From contig NC_084933.1 of assembly GCF_958298935.1 (NCBI RefSeq), forward strand, positions 31,086,334-31,150,333: a stretch of DNA of 64,000 nt, in the 5' to 3' direction. Made by a program: the position numbers and the translations under genes. The stretch comes from Phragmites australis (lineage: Eukaryota > Streptophyta > Magnoliopsida > Poales > Poaceae). The notes beneath the pieces are model-generated. The model worked only from the letters and a program-made list of their open reading frames with translations. It did not search any database and was not told where the DNA came from. Positions 59,557 through 64,000 of the stretch are shown here, one piece after another (within the stretch, counting starts at the first letter, position 1; the number at the start of each line of letters is the position of its first letter).

Positions 59557-61483
59557 ATGGAGTGGGCACCGCCGCCGCCGCTGGTGGTGCGCAGCCCCAG
59601 GCAGACGGTCAGCCTCCTACGCAACCGCCGCCCCCACCGCGACCGTGAGCCCTCCTTCTCCAGTTCTCCATACTTCGCCGCCCGCGACCACGGCCCTAAG
59701 CCGTCCGAGGTGTACGGCTTCGTCGGATCCATCACCACCGTCATCGCCACCGCAGTCTACCTCGGCTGGGCCTACACGCCCGAGCACTTCCTCCACTCCC
59801 TGGGCATCACCTACTACCCTAGCAAGTACAGCTTCTCTCTTCTCACCCTTCCGGCCCTGCCCTGCGCCTCTCGTGCGAGGCTCTCCATTTCATTTTCGTT
59901 CGATTTCTTTTTAGCTCACTCTGCTTTTGTATAATCACATGATTTTATTTATTGTGCTGGAATAGAGACCAGATTATCACAGCCCGTATCAATTCGATTC
60001 AAACCTAAATTTCAGACATGAGACATGCATGGCATTGGTAGCATTGCTGCTTCTAGTAATCAAATCAGATCAAAACGAATGGATGTAATGCGACTTTTCG
60101 ATCAAGGGAATTCTCTGTGTCTCCTTTATTAAAAGGATCCACAAAAGTTTTGTGGTCAAACGACAGTAGTTCATCCTGGCGGCTGGCGCCACACACTGAT
60201 GGACAGGTGCGATGTAACCGCCTGAAACTTATTCAGACTAGACAGAGTTTTCTCGCGGCTTGCTGAATCAACAAAGTTCCCAAAACTAGAAAATAAAGAA
60301 ATAAATCCCACCATACAAACCAAGTCATATATGTATTCTAGATATGCAAAAGACATTGTTGAGCCAATTAACATCCTCCAGAAAGAACCCAGTCCACGCA
60401 ACATAAGGGCTTGAGAAGGTGCAGCTTCACATATTGTTTGTAGATGCTTCCAAATCAGGCTGGCTGCCATCACGAGTTGCCTCCTTCAGTTGAATGAGGT
60501 TGCAGTACTGCCCGATACTTGAGAAATGCACACATTATATATAATAAGTCTAGGATCTGTAAGAACAATATGCTGAAAACCGATATCATTACTAACTAGC
60601 CATAAAGCCCAACTTGCAGCTGCAAAACCAATCCAGCGGCATTCAGTTGCCCCTGGAAGCTGATTTTACGATGTAGTGTGACATGCTAGATAATTGTAGG
60701 TTTATTTGGTTGCCGTGTTCTTCAGGTATTGGGCAGTGGCGGTGCCATCATTCATGATTGTGGCGGTGGTGCTGTCCATAGCCATCTATATGGGCATCAA
60801 CTTCCTTGCCACTCCTCCCCCGACTTCCTTCAACACTATTTTTGGTGAGAACAAATTCCATTCCTCCTTTCTATGCTCGATTGTTGCATCTTCTCGGTTT
60901 TTACAGTTCCAAGTATCCAACATTTTAAAGACATTATCTACACATCAGCTTCCCAATTGTCCTATCAAGGGATAACTGAGAATTTGCCACTCTATAGAGT
61001 GATCTACACATGAGGTTGTATTATTGTATACCTCTGTCTATCTCATGCAGCATATTCATGTCATCATGAAACTCTGCATCCACGCCAGGGGTGTGCTGGT
61101 TGAACAATACATTCTCATTTCATTTTTTATCCGTGGCTCCTACATATATGTGTGTAGCTCAGTCATTGATGTTTGTGACATTGGTTCGACTAGATTTTAG
61201 TCTTCACTCTTCACAGTTGTTCATTTCCTCTTGTTCTAATTATTATTGCTCTTGATAATCTGCAGACGAAAATAGTCGGGAGCGTGTGACATTTTCTCCT
61301 GCAATGGAAGAAGAGAGGCCGATCGAACCCATTTCAGACATTAGTATTGATCAAATCAACAATCTTATGTTTGGTGATAGAAGATTACTCAAGATGGAAA
61401 ATGAGTCTACCTTGTTTATGCGTAGAGCACAAGATGGGGACAGTAGCAACATGAAGGAAGAATCCACATCAAGTAAACTTTGA
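59557..61483 (+). CDS. PIGP: PIG-P, subunit of GPI-N-acetylglucosaminyltransferase, three exons, 201 aa
   Basis: Exons: 59557-59825, 60726-60844 and 61266-61483, GT-AG, in phase, 202 codons with stop. PIG-P is a small subunit of the ER enzyme that transfers GlcNAc from UDP-GlcNAc to phosphatidylinositol, the first step of GPI-anchor synthesis. The PIG-P fold is visible: SEVYGFVGSITTVIATAVYL (first span, about 52-73), [32 protein letters not shown] (conserved loop) and a second span at about 94-117 ending MGINFLATPPP. The tail (about 130-201) is hydrophilic and ends ISDISIDQINNLMFG plus a Ser-rich stretch, typical of plant members. The ATG at 59557 is the first after the promoter words and gives a normal N-terminal length. 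Confidence 0.93.
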
Positions 61484-62205
61484 GTGTGCCTTCATAAGCA
61501 ATCGGGGAACTCTGTCCTTCAGCATTTTTCTTTGTGAAGGAACCTCCAGTCTTGCCTCTGTCTAGAACTTCAGATGTATTTACATGTGCTGTGCAGTAAT
61601 GGAATGCACTATAGCAGTACCTTTTTACACTATATCGGGGGCATTGATATCTAATGCTTGCACTTGCATCTATTTCCTCTCTTTAAGTCATTGGCTTGTT
61701 GAACTGCTGGGTGGCATGGGTGGTTGGATGATCTCTTAGTTTTACTCATGATCTCTTATTGCATATATCTCCCTAGTAAACATTTAGGCATTAGCGTTAT
61801 AGAATTATCATGGTCATTTCCCTCTAGTATTGATTATCATGAATATTTCCCTGTTGCTATATATTGGTGATATTTGGGAAGCCTATATCACGGTCGCTTC
61901 ACGCCATCGACCTCTCTTCGCATGTTTGAATTTTCAAGGAGAGTTTTGCGTGATAAAAGCCACTTCTCCTGATCAGTGCTATTTGTTTTTTCAGAAGTTC
62001 AGAAGTTTTTGAGCTTCTGATCAGAGCTGGGGCAAGAACTATTTGGCAAGAATTTTGATTGAGGCCACCAAACAGTGGCGTCGATTTGTGCATCTGCGTT
62101 CACATGCAAACAAAATTGTTAGGCCAGGTTCTTATGTGGCATCCAAGTCGAAATGTGCCTGCGTGTTTTGGCGTCTACAGTCTTCACATGTAGGGCCTTC
62201 TGGAC
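61484..62205. other. PIG-P 3' UTR and flank
   Basis: Likely 3' UTR up to about 61620-61650, then AT-rich flank. Open frames of about 60 codons at 61830-62228 show no domain. Confidence 0.4.
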
Positions 62206-63420
62206 TTTTTTATTTTTATATTTTCTAACATAAATAATTAAATGAACAGATGATTGATAAAATGATTTATTAGAATAGACGCTTACCATCCTGACGGTTA
62301 GACCCTTACCGTTCTCAAAGTAAGCAGTCCACTAGTGAGTACTCGCCTTACCGCCCTATGATTATGCACTTAGGTCACTAGGTGGCGGTAAGCCTAGTAT
62401 GAAGTACTCGGCAAGAGTATTGTGTATACCTCCAATTCCCCCTTCCATCTTATCTATTTAAAATAGTGGTATTCTTTTGCTTTAAAAAATTTAAAAGTAT
62501 TTGTATGTGTTTTATAATTCATGTGCAACTTATTTTAATTAGATTCACTAAAAAAATATGTGTAGAATTTAAACTAAAATATTCAAAAAATACAATTTTT
62601 ATAAATTCTAACAATTGTTAGGACCACAAATAAATTTCCAAAAATCTAAAAAAATCATTAATATTCTTATTATGTGATGTACTAATTTCTAAAATTATTT
62701 TGAGCCCTAGGTTATATGGTGAAAAGGTGAGTTTCTTTATAATACTCTATTTATATGTATTTTTATCATTTCATGTGATATTCTTCTTTTATTTCAATTT
62801 GAATTCAAACAAAATTTAAACATATACAAAATGATAAAAATACATATAAATAGATATAAAATGGTAAAAATATATATAAATAGAGTATTACAAAGTAACT
62901 TACCTTTTCACCATATAACCTAGGGCTGAAAATAATTTTAGAAATTACTTCATCACGTAAGAAGAATATTCTAGATTTTTAAAATTTTATTTGAGGCCCT
63001 AACAATTATTAGAAGTTATAAAGTAGTCTTTTTTTATAATTTTGATTTAAATTCTACATACGTTCTTTGAGTGAATCTAATTAAAATAGATTGTACATAG
63101 ATTATGAAACACGTATAAAAAATTCTGGTACTTTTAGGTCAATGAAAGATCATTATTTTAAATAGAGAAAATAAGAAAAGAATTAGAGCTATGAACAATA
63201 CTCCTATTGAGTATTGTTCACACAGGAAAGAGGCTGTAATGGTCTAAAAGCGCAATAGGAGAGTAGTAAGGGTCAACGTGCACAGGTGGACAGTTTACCG
63301 TTCTCTCATGCGTGTTAAGGATCTAACTATTTGAGCGATAGATATATATTTTTGTAAATTTTTTCATCAAACGTATATTTATTTAATTATTTGTGTTAGA
63401 AAAATATAAAAATAAAAAAA
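62206..63420. mobile_element. foldback element, 1.2-kb imperfect palindrome
   Basis: The two halves are inverse copies about a centre near 62814. The outer ends TTTTTTATTTTTATATTTTC and the inverse of the sequence ending at 63420 match almost fully. The innermost block is nearly identical in both arms (ccctaggttatatggtgaaaagg at 62705-62727 against the inverse at 62903-62925). Arms are about 560 bp with small indels; the loop is about 80 bp. No protein is encoded. Flanking 9-mers do not match, so no target duplication is visible. A truncated relative lies at 34.1-34.5 kb. Confidence 0.85.
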
Positions 63421-63619
63421 ACTAGGGTATTCTGTATCCTTTGCAAAGACAGGTCATGGCCTAATGGCTCATGGGTGCTGGGGTTGCACCCCGGCCCTGA
63501 AGAGTGGCCGTCGTCCAGGAGAATGACAAACCACACAATGCGTCCTGAAGCCCATGGACGACATCCACGCCACCGTCCACTCCTCTTGCAGCCCCAACCA
63601 CCAGGATCGCCACCCTTAA
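63421..63619. other. GC-rich stretch between foldback and MITE
   Basis: A 114-codon open frame (63475-63819) runs through this stretch and into the MITE. It has no recognisable domain and is unlikely to be a gene. Confidence 0.3.
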
Positions 63620-63886
63620 GATCATCTCCAACAGTTTCTCTTCAGGGGTCAGAATTCCTTCACGATGGGATTTTCGTTCCCTTCAGCGTTCCAACAGTTT
63701 CCCTTCACGGTTCCCGTCACGACGGGATTCCCAGGGTCATTCCCTTCAGGACGGGATTCTCTCTCCATTCCCTTCGGGATTCCCCTCGAGGGGAAGCTGT
63801 TGGAGATAAGAGGAAATAAAGGGAATGAGAACGGGAAAGGGAATCGGGAAGGGAACGAAATGAAGGAAATATGGTTGGAGATGGTC
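63620..63886. mobile_element. Harbinger-like MITE, GGCCATCTC-ended family, copy 3
   Basis: The ends GATCATCTCCAAC and the inverse of GACCATCTCCAAC match at 12 of 13 positions. The flanks are perfect TAA duplications (63617-63619 and 63887-63889). The interior is full of ttcccttc/gaaggga words arranged roughly inversely. This copy has the best-kept ends and defines the family. Confidence 0.82.
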
Positions 63887-64000
63887 TAAGACGCGTTTGG
63901 TTCGACAGATGATGCGAACCAGGAGATGCGCCATCCAGCAAAACGCGGTGTTTGGTTGGGAGCGTGGGTGGACGGGACGGCTAGATTCGTAGCATATTCG
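63887..64000. other. window end, possible start of another element
   Basis: gcgtttggttcgacag and ggtgtttggttggg near 63894 and 63949 resemble MITE end words, but the window stops before any boundary can be tested. Confidence 0.2.

Noticed and set aside
1..64000. CRISPR array, toxin-antitoxin or other prokaryotic system
   Set aside because: No regularly spaced repeats of that kind and no prokaryotic gene structure; the window is plant nuclear DNA.

Overview
This window is plant nuclear DNA, almost certainly from a grass. The genes have many short GT-AG introns, GC-rich first exons and proteins of typical monocot character, and they sit among MITEs (Stowaway, hAT-like, Harbinger-like, Mutator-like), tRNA-derived SINEs and L1-type LINE remnants. 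I see no bacterial, viral or organellar block, no rRNA, no functional tRNA and no CRISPR array. The species cannot be fixed from sequence alone. The neighbouring pyruvate kinase, katanin p80 and Dof genes resemble, from memory only, distal rice chromosome 4 and its sorghum/maize counterparts.

Layout. 1-1.6 kb: unassigned, possibly old retroelement. 1.6-2.3 kb (-): LEA_2/NHL membrane protein. 2.4-4.9 kb: MITE and SINE remnants. 4.9-8.2 kb (-): ten-exon DUF639 gene. 9.0-12.4 kb (-): cytosolic pyruvate kinase, three exons. 13.1 kb (-): small single-TM protein, with a decayed copy at 16.2 kb. 13.4-15.2 kb: three MITEs. 16.9-18.2 kb: LINE 3' remnant. 18.8 kb: SINE with a perfect 13-bp target duplication. 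19.6-20.1 kb (+): secreted Cys-rich protein. 21.2-29.1 kb (-): katanin p80 (18 exons). 29.6-34 kb: MITEs and SINE. 34.1-36.1 kb: foldback fragment abutting a poly(A)-ended LINE. 36.4-39.2 kb (-): broken HBS1-like translation GTPase. 40.1-41.4 kb (+): DUF1218 pseudogene. 41.5-47.3 kb: gene-free, with AT microsatellites. 47.3-49.8 kb: longer LINE remnant with a YADD motif. 51.6-56.0 kb (+): WDR44-like WD40 protein. 56.3-57.0 kb (-): Dof transcription factor. 58.8-59.4 kb: two MITEs. 59.6-61.5 kb (+): PIG-P, a GPI-anchor enzyme subunit. 62.2-63.4 kb: 1.2-kb foldback. 63.6-63.9 kb: MITE.

I rebuilt the exons by hand from splice signals, reading phase and remembered family conservation. For DUF639, pyruvate kinase, katanin p80, the WD40 gene, Dof and PIG-P the joined exons give uninterrupted frames of 724, 514, 920, 786, 199 and 201 codons plus stop. 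The genes form no pathway. They are independent housekeeping functions (glycolysis, microtubule severing, GPI-anchor synthesis, ribosome rescue) in an ordinary gene-rich euchromatic segment.

I found no clearly new biological system. The best leads are: an HBS1-like gene whose G-domain P-loop exon carries both a frameshift and a donor mutation yet could be skipped in frame; a SINE and a LINE less than 600 bp apart sharing a 3' tail; complementary GA/CT tracts bracketing pyruvate kinase exon 1; and the large foldback element.
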